Part shown: positions 53,679-62,308 of the stretch, in pieces
Layout: every line of letters starts with the position of its first letter
Position numbering within the stretch: position 1 is the first letter of the stretch
NCBI GenBank assembly: GCA_963717945.1
Contig: CAVQXT010000004.1
Span: 124,001 to 188,000 of the forward strand
Direction: 5' to 3'
Length of the DNA: 64,000 bases
Source of the DNA: FEN-299 sp963717945
GTDB lineage: Bacteria; Acidobacteriota; Vicinamibacteria; Vicinamibacterales; Fen-181
The notes under the pieces: generated by a model
Told to the model about the DNA's origin: nothing
The model's database searches: none
The model's input: only the letters and a program-made list of their open reading frames with translations
Made by a program: the position numbers and the translations under genes

Positions 53679-53930
53679 TCAGCCGCGCGCCGCGGCCGCA
53701 GAAGGCGAACTCCGCTCACGGTGCCGCCGGACGATCGTCTCCATCTTGTCCTTGAGCTGCAGCTTCCGCTTCTTCAGGGTGACTTCTTCAACTTGCTCGG
53801 GTTCGGAAAGATACGCTTTTGCGGCGAGTTCGTGCAGGCGCTGGTCGAGTTCGTGGTGCTTGACGGCGAGAAGGCGGAACTCTTCGTCGGTTTCGAGCAG
53901 CAGGGGCTTCAAATCCAGTGAGTCTGCCAT
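53679..53930 (-). CDS. Small DUF465 (YdcH-like) protein
   Basis: 83 residues from ATG 53930, which has AAGGAGG 6 nt upstream. The mainly helical chain reads LLLETDEEFRLLAVKHHELDQRLHELAAKAYLSEPEQVEEVTLKKRKLQLKDKMETIVRRH, the DUF465 pattern (short coiled-coil hairpin). Function is unknown in the family. It stands alone between rimI and psd. Confidence 0.85.
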   Translation of the reverse strand: MADSLDLKPLLLETDEEFRLLAVKHHELDQRLHELAAKAYLSEPEQVEEVTLKKRKLQLKDKMETIVRRHRERSSPSAAAARG

Positions 53931-54076
53931 GCTTCGCCTCCTTCGATGGGCCCGATCTGCAGCTCCGTGCTGCACCCGCGGGTCGAGATGGTTCGGATGT
54001 GCGTCACATAAGAGGCTGCCAGACCGGCGTCTTCCAGCCTAAGGGCACGCTACCACATCGTACCCCCGGTTTCAAG

Positions 54077-54617
54077 CTACTCATCGCCGCTCCGGACGGG
54101 CTGCGCGCCGCCGCGTTCGCGCCACAATATCAGGGCGTCCTCGACCGGTTGGGTGTAGTACTCGCGACGGATGCCCGCCACCGTAAATCCCAGCTTGGCA
54201 TACAGGTTGATGGCGGCCTCGTTCGACCGCCGCACCTCGAGCGTGGCCCGCCCGGCACCCAGAATCCGACCACAGCCGGAGGATGAATTCGAGCAGCGAC
54301 TGCCCCAGCCCGCGGCCGCGCCAGGCCGGGTCCACGGCGAGGTTGTTGATGTGCACCTCGTCCACGACGACCCAGATCGTGCAGAACGCCGCCGCGCGCC
54401 CATCGGGCCCTCGGAGGACGTAGCCGTACGACACGCCGGCGTTCGCCAATTCGCGGAGGAACATGTCGCGGGTCCAGGGATTCGAGAACGACGCCGCCTC
54501 GACGGCCAGCACATCGTCGAGGTCGGATTCCTGGAGCGTCGAGACCGTCCAGCCTTCCGGGATCGGTCTCCCGGGAGCGGCGTCGGTGTCCTGTGCCGGA
54601 CGGGTCACATCGGTCAT
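54077..54617 (-). pseudogene. rimI: Ribosomal-protein-alanine N-acetyltransferase-like GNAT, one frameshift
   Basis: ATG 54617 overlaps the tsaB stop by 4 bp. The GNAT fold is visible: VEAASFSNPWTRDMFLRELAN, VVDEVHINNLAVDPAWRGRGLGQSLLEFIL (acetyl-CoA loop RGRGLG). Near 54272 the frame changes; the rest (GAGRATLEVRRSNEAAINLYAKLGFTVAGIRREYY to the stop at 54077) is in another frame. Taken literally one frame ends at 54081. RimI is usually coupled with tsaB, as here. A single-base error is the simplest explanation. Confidence 0.8.
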
Positions 54618-55345
54618 GGCTGCGGTTGCCCTTTCCGCTCGCGCGCCAACTCGGCGTCGGGTCGCCGCACGTAGAGCGGCCGGATCGCGCCGGGAGAAAC
54701 GGCCAGGCCTGCCGCGGCGTCCCGAGCGGCCATCAACGCGATGGCCGGGGCCAGCGGCGGGACCTCGGCGGCCGGCCGTGCCCGCGCTCCCAGCAGTTCC
54801 AGGAGCCGCTCCCGGTAGACGACCGCCCCGTCCCCGACGAACTCGGCGGCGCCGCGGTCAAGGACGTCCGCCCAGGCCTCCAGCACCACCGAAGGGCTGG
54901 CGACGATCGGATCGGTGGCGGCCAGCCAGGCCGCGCCCTCCGGCCGATACAGCCGTCCGTACACCTCGCCCCGCTGCGCGTCCATCCAGGACGCGCGGAG
55001 CACCGGCGTGCCATCGACGTCGGCGACCGCCGGGCCGGCTGCCTCCGCCAGCGCGTCGAGCGCCGACACGCCGACCACTCGGCGGGCGTGTGCGAAGGCC
55101 AGCCCCTGGATCGTCGCGATGCCGATCCGCAGCCCGGTGAACGATCCCGGTCCCACGGCCACGCCGTAGAGGTCGAGGTCTCCGAGCGTGAGATGATGGC
55201 GGGCCAGGGCGTCGAGGATGCCCCCCGGCAGGCGGGCCGCGTGGGTCAGGCCCGGGTCCCCTTCGGCGACCTCGAGCAGCCGGCCGTCGCGGACGAGCGC
55301 CAGGCTGCCTGCGCGAGTCGTCGTGTCGAGCGCGAGAATCAGCAT
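54614..55345 (-). CDS. tsaB: tRNA t6A biosynthesis protein TsaB
   Basis: 243 residues. The ASKHA fold shows LILALDTTTRAGSLALVRDG, then VAVGPGSFTGLRIGIATIQGLAFAHARRVVGVS. TsaB supports TsaD and TsaE in making threonylcarbamoyl-adenosine at tRNA position 37. It is cotranslated with rimI. A TACAAT box lies 14 nt before the start and no Shine-Dalgarno is present. Confidence 0.93.
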   Translation of the reverse strand: MLILALDTTTRAGSLALVRDGRLLEVAEGDPGLTHAARLPGGILDALARHHLTLGDLDLYGVAVGPGSFTGLRIGIATIQGLAFAHARRVVGVSALDALAEAAGPAVADVDGTPVLRASWMDAQRGEVYGRLYRPEGAAWLAATDPIVASPSVVLEAWADVLDRGAAEFVGDGAVVYRERLLELLGARARPAAEVPPLAPAIALMAARDAAAGLAVSPGAIRPLYVRRPDAELARERKGQPQP

Positions 55346-55359
55346 CGGAACAACGGTCT

Positions 55360-55365
55360 ATTGTA
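55360..55365 (-). promoter_or_regulatory. -10 box close to the tsaB start
   Basis: Minus-strand TACAAT ends 14 nt before the tsaB ATG, giving a leader of about 7 nt without a ribosome-binding site. No clear -35. Confidence 0.35.
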
Positions 55366-55371
55366 GACGGT

Positions 55372-55402
55372 CTGTGGCTTACGGCTCACGGCTTACGCCT
55401 TG
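55372..55402. repeat. Degenerate GGCTTACGGCTCACGG word array
   Basis: Three variants of GGCTTACG/GGCTCACG in tandem in the tsaB-cupin spacer; resembles the GGCTCAGG array at 27974. Confidence 0.5.
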
Positions 55403-55423
55403 CGGCCGAGTCACGCTGTCGCG

Positions 55424-55768
55424 TCACTCTTGCCGGACGATATCGACCGAGATCTCCACTGCCGGAATCGTGCCTCTGTTCTCGAGCCAGTGCGTGGTGT
55501 TCCTATCCTCGGGCCAGCCCACTCCCGGTCCGTAGTCCGTAGCGATTCCATTTCGATGGTCAGTGATCGTGCCTTGCAGAATGTAGACGGTGCCTGGTCT
55601 GCCTTTATGGTCGTGAATCGGGCCGAAGACGCCTCCAGGCTCGATGGTCACCATGCGCATTCGAAGCTGGCGCCCTGCCATGCCCTCGATCTCAGGGCCA
55701 AGGTCAACCGTTGAAAGCAACTTGACCGTGACACCCTTCGTCTCGGGTGCAACCCGTTCGTCGCTCAT
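55424..55768 (-). CDS. Small single-domain cupin protein
   Basis: 114 residues from ATG 55768, with a GGGGGAG site upstream. The cupin core reads RMVTIEPGGVFGPIHDHKGRPGTVYILQGTITDH and VGWPEDRNTTHWLENRGTIPAVEISVDI, with metal ligands HDH...and TTHW. Substrate is unknown. Codon use looks somewhat less GC-biased than that of its neighbours, which may indicate recent acquisition. Confidence 0.82.
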   Translation of the reverse strand: MSDERVAPETKGVTVKLLSTVDLGPEIEGMAGRQLRMRMVTIEPGGVFGPIHDHKGRPGTVYILQGTITDHRNGIATDYGPGVGWPEDRNTTHWLENRGTIPAVEISVDIVRQE

Positions 55769-55930
55769 CGTGCTCTCCCCCACCACTCCTCATGCCGAGG
55801 CATCGTCGCTTCTCCCGTCGGTTGGGACCCGTTTACGCCGGCATTGTCCTGCCCCGATGAGTCACGAGCAAGTGCATTCCTCGCCTCGGCTTGCGCCTTG
55901 CGGCGGCGACACGACGGGGCGCGGGGCGAG

Positions 55931-56015
55931 GCGCACGGCTGAAGCCGTGCGCTATCTGACGACGACATCGGAGAGTGATGACGAAATCAGATAGCGCAGG
56001 CCTTTAGGCCTGCGC
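55931..56015. repeat. Second copy of the REP/BIME-like element
   Basis: Left palindrome 55931-55952 (arm GCGCACGGC, loop TGAA) and right palindrome 55994-56015 (arm GCGCAGGCC, loop TTTA), each 9-bp stem plus 4-nt loop, with TATCTG after the left one and CAGATA before the right one. The inner part has no 17-bp tandem unit. It lies in the spacer before mutS. Confidence 0.75.
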
Positions 56016-56064
56016 CTCAGGGTCGAAGCCTGCGCCGCCTCGCCAACTGCGTGTTCGTGTCACA

Positions 56065-58782
56065 ATGCACGAGATGCCGTCTGACATGTCAAACGAGGCA
56101 CCTGCTACCGACAGCCGACAGGCTGCCGCGTCGGCGACGCCCGCCATGCGGCAGTACTTCGAGGCCAAGCGCCAGTACCGCGACGCGATCGTGTTCTTCC
56201 GGATGGGCGACTTCTACGAGATGTTCTACGAGGACGCCCTGGTCGCCGCCCGCGCGCTGGACCTGACGCTCACCTCGCGCAGCAAGGACGCCAGCGGCGG
56301 CAGCATCCCGATGTGCGGCGTGCCCTATCACGCCGTGGACGGCTACCTGGCGCGGCTCGTCAAGAAGGGATTCCGAGTCGCCATCTGCGAGCAGGTCGAG
56401 GACCCCAAGAAGGCGAAGGGCCTCGTCCGCCGCGAGGTGGTGCGCGTCGTGTCGCCGGGGACGCTCGTCGACGCCGCCTACCTGGACGCCCGCGAGCCGG
56501 CGTTCCTCATGGCGCTGGCGCCGTCGCTGGCCGCCCGGGGCGCCGCGGCCGCGGACGACTCGCCCTCGCTCGAAGCGCTCGGCGTGGCGCTCATCGACCT
56601 CTCCACCGGCGAGTTCCTGTCGGCCGAGTATCGGGGCGAGGTCGGGCTCCAGGCGCTCGCCGACGAGATGGCCGTCCTCCGCCCGCGGGAGCTGGTCGTG
56701 CCGGCGGGGTTCGCGCCCGCCGACCTGCTGCCGGCGGTCGCCGCCCTCGGGATTCCGACGACGACGGTTGACGGCTGGAGCTTCGAGCCCGAAGCGGCCC
56801 GCTCGTGCCTGCTCGAGCAGTTCCGCACGCAGTCGCTCGACGGGTTCGGCCTCGAGCCGCACCCGCTCGCCGTCCGGGCCGGCGGCGGGTTGATCCGCTA
56901 CCTGCGCGACACGCAGAAGGTGGACCTGGCGCACGTGCGCGCGGCCAGCTTCAGGCAGGCGGCCGAGACGCTGGTCGTCGATCCGATCACGCTCGGGCAC
57001 CTCGAGGTCGTCGAGGCCTCGGGCGGCGGCCGGGCGGGCTCGCTGCTCGACGAAATCGACCGGACCGTCACCTCGATGGGCGGCCGGCTGCTGCGCCAGT
57101 GGATCCTCCGGCCGCTCCTCGCGCTCGAGCGCGTCCGCGACCGGCTCGACGCCGTCGAGGAGTACGCCTTCAAGACGTCGGAGCGCGGCAAGTTCCGCGA
57201 CACGCTCAGGTCGGTTCAGGACCTCGAGCGCCTGGTGTCGCGCACCGCGCTCGGCTCCGCCGGCCCGCGCGACCTGGTCGCGCTCAAGCAGTCCCTCGGG
57301 GCCATCCCCCGCATCCGGATGCTCCACGAGACGCTGCAGGCGCCGCTCGTCCGGAGCCTGGTCGCCGAGCTCGACGACGTGCCCGACGTCCGGGCGGCCG
57401 TCGAGGCGGCGATCGTGGACGAGCCGCCGGCGCTCGCGCGCGACGGCGGGTTCGTGCGCGACGGGTTCGACGCCGGCCTCGACGAGCTGCGCGGGATCAG
57501 CCGCTCGGGCAAGCAGGTCATCGCCAGGATGGAGGAGCAGGAACGGGCGCGGACCGGCATCCCCTCGCTCAAGGTCCGCTACAACCGCGTCTTCGGGTAT
57601 TACATCGAGGTGTCGAAGTCGAACGTGCACGCGGTGCCGCCCGACTACCACCGCAAGCAGACCGTCGTCGGCGGCGAGCGGTACATCACCCCCGAGCTCA
57701 AGGAGTACGAGGAGAAAGTCGTCGGCGCCGACGAGCGGATCCTCGAGCGCGAGGTCGAGATCTTCGAGCAGCTGCGCGCGCAGGTGGCCGCGCACGCGCC
57801 GCGCATCCAGGACTCGGCGAGGGCCGTCGCCTCGCTCGACGCGCTGGCGGCGCTGGCCGAGACGGCGACCGTCGCCAACTACACCAAGCCGCACGTGCAC
57901 GAGGGCGACGAGATCCAGATCGTGGACGGGCGGCACCCGGTGGTCGAGCGGCGGTCGTCGGACGCCTTCGTCCCCAACGACACGCTGCTCAACGCCACGA
58001 CGCACCAGCTGGTGATCCTCACCGGGCCGAACATGGGGGGCAAGTCCACCTACCTGCGGCAGGTGGCGCTCACCTGCCTGCTGGCGCAGGCCGGGTCGTT
58101 CGTGCCCGCGCGGCAGGCGAAGCTGGCGCTGGTCGATCGGATCTTCACCCGCGTCGGCGCGTCCGACAACATCGCCCGCGGGCAGTCCACCTTCATGGTG
58201 GAGATGCAGGAGACGGCGAACATCCTCCACTCGGCGACCTCGCGGAGCCTGGTCATCCTCGACGAGATCGGCCGCGGGACCGCGACGTTCGACGGCCTCA
58301 GCATCGCCTGGGCGGTAGCCGAGCACCTGGCGACCAGCCCGCGCGCCCGTCCCAAGACGATCTTCGCCACGCACTACCACGAGCTGACCGACCTCGCCGA
58401 CGGCATCGCCGGCGTCGTGAACTATCACGTGGACGCGCGCGAGTGGCACGACGAGATCATCTTCCTGCGCAAGGTCGTCGCCGGCCGATCGGACCGGAGC
58501 TACGGCATCCAGGTTGCACAGCTCGCCGGCCTGCCGCGGGCGGTGGTGGACCGGGCCCGCGAGATCCTCGGGGCGCTCGAGCACGACGAGCTCGCGCGCG
58601 GAGGGCGGCCGTCGCTCACCCACACGGCGACCGAGCCCCAGCAGCAGCTGGGGCTCTTCCAGTCGCTCCCCCCGACCGGCGAACGCGTCATCGAGCGGCT
58701 GCTCGCGACCGACCCGAACACGATCACCCCGCTCGAGGCGATCGCGCTCCTCGCCGAACTCAAGCGGGAAGCCCAGGAATGA
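56065..58782 (+). CDS. mutS: DNA mismatch repair protein MutS
   Basis: 905 residues from ATG 56065 (56074 or 56086 also possible). The mismatch-binding domain starts AMRQYFEAKRQYRDAIVFFRMGDFYEMFYEDA, with the Phe-x-Glu clamp (DFYEMF). The clamp domain follows, with YNRVFGYYIEVSKSN. The ATPase domain has GPNMGGKSTYLRQVALTCLLAQ (Walker A), LDEIGRGTATFDGLSIAWA (Walker B) and ATHYHELTDL. It binds mispairs and recruits MutL. Confidence 0.97.
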   Translation: MHEMPSDMSNEAPATDSRQAAASATPAMRQYFEAKRQYRDAIVFFRMGDFYEMFYEDALVAARALDLTLTSRSKDASGGSIPMCGVPYHAVDGYLARLVKKGFRVAICEQVEDPKKAKGLVRREVVRVVSPGTLVDAAYLDAREPAFLMALAPSLAARGAAAADDSPSLEALGVALIDLSTGEFLSAEYRGEVGLQALADEMAVLRPRELVVPAGFAPADLLPAVAALGIPTTTVDGWSFEPEAARSCLLEQFRTQSLDGFGLEPHPLAVRAGGGLIRYLRDTQKVDLAHVRAASFRQAAETLVVDPITLGHLEVVEASGGGRAGSLLDEIDRTVTSMGGRLLRQWILRPLLALERVRDRLDAVEEYAFKTSERGKFRDTLRSVQDLERLVSRTALGSAGPRDLVALKQSLGAIPRIRMLHETLQAPLVRSLVAELDDVPDVRAAVEAAIVDEPPALARDGGFVRDGFDAGLDELRGISRSGKQVIARMEEQERARTGIPSLKVRYNRVFGYYIEVSKSNVHAVPPDYHRKQTVVGGERYITPELKEYEEKVVGADERILEREVEIFEQLRAQVAAHAPRIQDSARAVASLDALAALAETATVANYTKPHVHEGDEIQIVDGRHPVVERRSSDAFVPNDTLLNATTHQLVILTGPNMGGKSTYLRQVALTCLLAQAGSFVPARQAKLALVDRIFTRVGASDNIARGQSTFMVEMQETANILHSATSRSLVILDEIGRGTATFDGLSIAWAVAEHLATSPRARPKTIFATHYHELTDLADGIAGVVNYHVDAREWHDEIIFLRKVVAGRSDRSYGIQVAQLAGLPRAVVDRAREILGALEHDELARGGRPSLTHTATEPQQQLGLFQSLPPTGERVIERLLATDPNTITPLEAIALLAELKREAQE

Positions 58783-58796
58783 GATCGAGGACACCG

Positions 58797-59687
58797 ATGC
58801 CCTGCCAGCCCGACGACGATCATCACGCGCCGCTCAACTTCATGGGATTCGAGCACCTGCGCAGCTTCGACGAGTCGAAGGTCGTCGTGCTGCCGGTGCC
58901 GTTCGAGCGGACGACCAGCTACGTGGCGGGCACGCGCAACGGCCCGCGCGAGATCCTGCTCGCCTCGGGCCAGGTGGAGCTGTGGGACGAGGAGACGCGG
59001 TCGGAAGCGTTCGACCAGGGCATCTACACCCTGCCCGAGCTCGAGCCGGCCTCCCAGGACATGCGGGGGGCGCTCGACGAGATCCGGCGCGCCGCGGCCT
59101 CGATCGTCGAACGCGACAAGTTCCTGGTCGTGCTCGGCGGCGAGCACTCGGTGAGCGTGCCGATCGTCGAGGCCCTGGCCGCCCGCACGCCGAACCTGTC
59201 GGTGCTGCAGATCGACGCGCACGCCGACCAGCGCGAGTCCTACCAGGGAAGCCCGTACAGCCACGCCTGCGCCATGCGGCGCATCGTGGAGCACGTGCCG
59301 TGCGTGCAGGTGGCCATTCGCAGCCTGTGCAAGGAGGAGTCGGAGGCCATCCCCGGGCTGGCGACCCGCGTGTTCTGGGACCACGACATGCGGCGGGACC
59401 CCGCCTGGATCGACGAGGTCGTCGCGTCACTGACCGACAACGTCTACCTGACGATCGACTGCGACGGCCTCGACCCGGCCATCATGCCGGCCGTCGGCAC
59501 GCCCGAGCCGGGCGGCCTCTCCTGGCACGAGACGATGGCGCTCGTCCGAAAGGTCGTGAGCCAGCGCCATCTCGTCGGGTGCGACGTCGTGGAGTTGTGC
59601 CCGCTGCCGGGCATGGTGGGGCCGAACTTCCTCTGCGCGAAGCTGATCTACAAGATTCTCAGCTATCGCTTCGCCGGGCCAGTGTAG
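58797..59687 (+). CDS. speB: Agmatinase/ureohydrolase family protein
   Basis: 296 residues from ATG 58797, 14 bp after mutS. Binuclear Mn ligands appear in order: GGEHSVSVPIVEAL, LQIDAHADQRESYQGSPYSHACAM and LTIDCDGLDPAIMPAVGTPEPGGLSW. It would hydrolyse agmatine to putrescine and urea. Guanidinobutyrase or a related ureohydrolase cannot be excluded. A GAGG precedes the start. Confidence 0.88.
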   Translation: MPCQPDDDHHAPLNFMGFEHLRSFDESKVVVLPVPFERTTSYVAGTRNGPREILLASGQVELWDEETRSEAFDQGIYTLPELEPASQDMRGALDEIRRAAASIVERDKFLVVLGGEHSVSVPIVEALAARTPNLSVLQIDAHADQRESYQGSPYSHACAMRRIVEHVPCVQVAIRSLCKEESEAIPGLATRVFWDHDMRRDPAWIDEVVASLTDNVYLTIDCDGLDPAIMPAVGTPEPGGLSWHETMALVRKVVSQRHLVGCDVVELCPLPGMVGPNFLCAKLIYKILSYRFAGPV

Positions 59688-59688
59688 T

Positions 59689-59775
59689 CGCCAGTGGCCA
59701 GTGCCAGTGGCCAGTGTGTCACGCGTGATCGACTGACAACTGGCAACCGGCCACTGACAACCGACCGCCGGCGAC
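59689..59775. repeat. Degenerate CCAGTGGCCAGTG array with inverted counterpart
   Basis: CCAGTGGCCAGTG occurs twice at 59695-59719, then GACAACTGGCAACCGGCCACTGACAAC at 59745-59771 gives the inverted word (CCACTG). The arms may pair. It separates speB from the converging YfgM-like gene. Confidence 0.55.
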
Positions 59776-59795
59776 TGCCCACTACGCCCCGCCGC

Positions 59796-60527
59796 TCACC
59801 CCTGCAATCCGTCCATCGCGCGCTTGGCGTCCGCCGCATAGGGCGACTGCGGGAACTGGTCCACGACCCGCTTGTAGGCCTGGCGGGCGTCGCCGGTCTT
59901 GCCGGCCGCCTGGCAGGTGTAGGCGAGTTGCATCAGGATCCCGTCCACCGGCAGGTCACCGCTCGACGAGGCTGCGAGTTCGCGGTAAGTCGCAATCGCG
60001 GCGTCGAACTTGCCGGACGCCGCGTCGGCATCGGCGATTCCCAGCTTCGCCATCTGACCGTAGATCGTTCCGCCGGCCTTCTCGATCACTTCCTGGTACC
60101 GCTGCACCGCTTCGGGGTAGCGGCCGAGCGCGGTCAGCATGGCCGCCGCGTGATAGCGCGCCTCGATGCCGGCGTCGGTCGCCGGATACTGGTTGGCCAC
60201 GGCCATGAACTGGGCCAGGGCCGCCTCGTTGCGCGCCTGCTCGGTCGGGAAGCCGCCGGCCGGTTTCGGCGCAGGCGGCGCGCCCGGAGCGGGGGCCGGA
60301 GCCACCCTCGTCTGCGCCACCGTCATCGCCGCGGCGAGCAGTTCCCGCGACTGGCTGTCGGTCCGCGAGCGCCACATGACGAGGCCTGCGATGCCGACGA
60401 TGATCACCAGGACGACGACGCCGGCGGCCAGGATCGGCGTGTGATAGCGATCGTAGGTCTCCTTGGCGCGAGCCACGGTGGAGGCGACCTCGTTTTCCTT
60501 CAGGCGATGGCGTTCGGTTCTCTTCAT
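59796..60527 (-). CDS. YfgM-like membrane-anchored TPR protein
   Basis: 243 residues. A basic cytoplasmic N-terminus (KRTERHRLKENEVASTVARAKETYDRY) and one helix (ILAAGVVVLVIIVGIAGLVMW) precede a TPR/alpha-helical periplasmic domain with AALAQFMAVANQYPATDAGIEARYHAAAMLTALGRYPEAVQRYQEVIEKAGG. YfgM binds SecYEG in the inner membrane and passes substrates to periplasmic chaperones. A perfect TATAAT lies 8 nt before its ATG with no ribosome-binding site. Confidence 0.8.
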   Translation of the reverse strand: MKRTERHRLKENEVASTVARAKETYDRYHTPILAAGVVVLVIIVGIAGLVMWRSRTDSQSRELLAAAMTVAQTRVAPAPAPGAPPAPKPAGGFPTEQARNEAALAQFMAVANQYPATDAGIEARYHAAAMLTALGRYPEAVQRYQEVIEKAGGTIYGQMAKLGIADADAASGKFDAAIATYRELAASSSGDLPVDGILMQLAYTCQAAGKTGDARQAYKRVVDQFPQSPYAADAKRAMDGLQG

Positions 60528-60535
60528 AGCTGCGA

Positions 60536-60541
60536 ATTATA
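60536..60541 (-). promoter_or_regulatory. -10 box giving a leaderless yfgM-like transcript
   Basis: Minus-strand TATAAT ends 8 nt before the ATG at 60527, so transcription should start at or 1-2 nt before the initiator codon. No -35 was recognised. Confidence 0.5.
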
Positions 60542-60592
60542 GTCCACCTGCGGCGGCCGCCGGCACCCCGGCATTCGGGGGCCCTGCCCAGG

Positions 60593-62056
60593 TCACTGCT
60601 TGACGGTCTTCTTGAAGGCTTCCAGCCACGCCGTGGCCCGCTTCACGGACTCGGCCATCTGCGCGGCGGTCATCTTCGCTCCCAGCCGATCCCCGTCCTT
60701 CATGGCGGCCGCCTTGACGTCGTCGGTCCCGAGGACCGCCGCCAGGTAATACCACTTGTGGGCTTCGACGAGGTCCTGCGCGACGCCACGACCGGCTTCG
60801 TCGATCCCGGCCAGCGCGTACTGCGCCTTTGGGTACCCCTGGTCGGCCGCCTTCGTGTACCACTTGGCCGCCTCCGCGTCGTCGCGCGGGACGCCCTTGC
60901 CGGCGCTGTAGATCACGCCCAGGTTGGTTTGCGCCCTGACGTGGCCCTGATCGGCGGCCTTTCGGAACCACTCGAGCGCAAGCTTGTCGTTCTGCGGCAC
61001 GCCGCGGCCTTCCTGGTACATGGCGCCCAGGTTGTTCTGCGACTTCGCGTCACCCTGGTCGGCGGCCTTCCGCCACCACTGCGCCGCCTGGGCCGGGTCC
61101 TGCGGCACGCCCCGCCCCATGTCATACATGGCGCCGAGGTTGCTTTGAGCCTGCGCGTCGCCCTGCTCGGCCGCCTTGCGCCACCAATAGACCGCCTGCG
61201 CGTCGTCCTGCGGGACGCCCTGGCCGGCGGCATACATCGCGCCGAGGGTGTCCTGGACGATCACCACGCCCTGCTCCCCCGCCTTGCGAAGCCAGTCCGC
61301 CGCGGCCGCGAGATCCTGCTTCACGCCCCGGCCGTTGAGGTATGCCAGGCCGAGATTGGTCTGTCCTTCCACGTAACCTTGATCGGCCGACAGACGAAAC
61401 CACTTGGCCGCTTCGGCGTAGTCCTGCTTGACGCCCCGGCCCTGCGCGTAGGCGACGCCGAGGTTGCACTGCGCGCCGGCCAGGCCCTGGTCCGCCGCCT
61501 TCCGGTACCAACCGGCCCCCGCGGCCTCGTCCTTGGCAACGCCCAAGCCGTGGGTGTAGGCGAAGCCCACGGTCATCTGCGCTTCCGCGTCGCCCTTGTC
61601 CGCGGCCCGGCGGAACCACTGGATCGCTTGCGCTTCGTCCTTGGTCACGCCAAACCCTTGTGCGTACGCCTCACCGATGGCCTTCTCGGCGTCCACCAGG
61701 CCCTGGTCAGCGGCCTTGCGATACCAGCTCAGCGCTGCCGCATCGTCTCTGGGCATGCCGTCGCCGGTGTGGTAGAGACGGCCGAGCCGGTATTCCGACA
61801 GGGCGTCGCCGAGCGCGGCCTTTTGCGCGAGCGCCTTCACCGCATCCGGCGTCGCGGCCGGCTTTGGCGCGGGTGCGGGCGGCTGCTGCGCCGCCTGCCG
61901 GGCTCCGCGCTGACCTCCGTTTTCGGCCCGCGCGTCGGCGCGGCCGCCGAGCGACAGGACGATCGCGGCGGCGAGGGCGCAGACGAGGACGGCGGGGATG
62001 GTCCGACGACGTCCCCCGGACGATTCGGCGCGCAAGAGCATCAGGGCAGCGATCAC
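60593..62056 (-). CDS. Exported Sel1-repeat protein (ten repeats)
   Basis: About 487 residues from GTG 62056 (GGAGG 8 nt upstream); the same frame is open through the upstream tandem repeat but that part is artefactual. Signal peptide IPAVLVCALAAAIVLSLGGRADA. Ten 36-residue Sel1 units (for example AEAQMTVGFAYTHGLGVAKDEAAGAGWYRKAADQG, AKSQNNLGAMYQEGRGVPQNDKLALEWFRKAADQG) span about 70-430. Sel1 solenoids are protein-binding scaffolds, often in envelope signalling. The C-terminal helix is unlike a repeat. Confidence 0.85.
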   Translation of the reverse strand: MIAALMLLRAESSGGRRRTIPAVLVCALAAAIVLSLGGRADARAENGGQRGARQAAQQPPAPAPKPAATPDAVKALAQKAALGDALSEYRLGRLYHTGDGMPRDDAAALSWYRKAADQGLVDAEKAIGEAYAQGFGVTKDEAQAIQWFRRAADKGDAEAQMTVGFAYTHGLGVAKDEAAGAGWYRKAADQGLAGAQCNLGVAYAQGRGVKQDYAEAAKWFRLSADQGYVEGQTNLGLAYLNGRGVKQDLAAAADWLRKAGEQGVVIVQDTLGAMYAAGQGVPQDDAQAVYWWRKAAEQGDAQAQSNLGAMYDMGRGVPQDPAQAAQWWRKAADQGDAKSQNNLGAMYQEGRGVPQNDKLALEWFRKAADQGHVRAQTNLGVIYSAGKGVPRDDAEAAKWYTKAADQGYPKAQYALAGIDEAGRGVAQDLVEAHKWYYLAAVLGTDDVKAAAMKDGDRLGAKMTAAQMAESVKRATAWLEAFKKTVKQ

Positions 62057-62100
62057 AGGATGAACCTCCGCTAGGTATGCTACCTCAGACGAGTGGGGAA

Positions 62101-62280
62101 ATCGGGGGCCGGGGCGAGGAATCGAAGGACGCGGTGAGGAATCGGAGGACGGGAAGAGGAATCGGGGGCCGGGGCGAGGAATCGGAGGACGGGGAGAGGA
62201 ATCGGAGGACGGCATGAGGAATCGGAGGACGCCATGAGGAATCGGGGGACGGCATGAGGAATCGGGGGACGGCGCTGTCG
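62101..62280. repeat. 20-bp tandem repeat, about nine units
   Basis: A unit of the form ATCGGRGGACGGSRTGAGGA recurs with exact 20-bp spacing (starts at 62101, 62121 ... 62261), with one to four changes per unit. It fills the spacer upstream of the Sel1 gene and just past the YVTN gene stop. Confidence 0.85.
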
Positions 62281-62308
62281 GCACCGCCCCCGGTCCAGAG
62301 GGCGTGCT

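Noticed and set aside
56089..58794. A 901-codon minus-strand frame
   Set aside because: Antisense to mutS, no motifs, composition typical of a shadow frame.
62057..62284. N-terminal extension of the Sel1 protein through the tandem repeat
   Set aside because: The Pro/Ser/Arg repeats are a translation of the 20-bp spacer repeat; the GTG at 62056 has a ribosome-binding site and is followed by a signal peptide.
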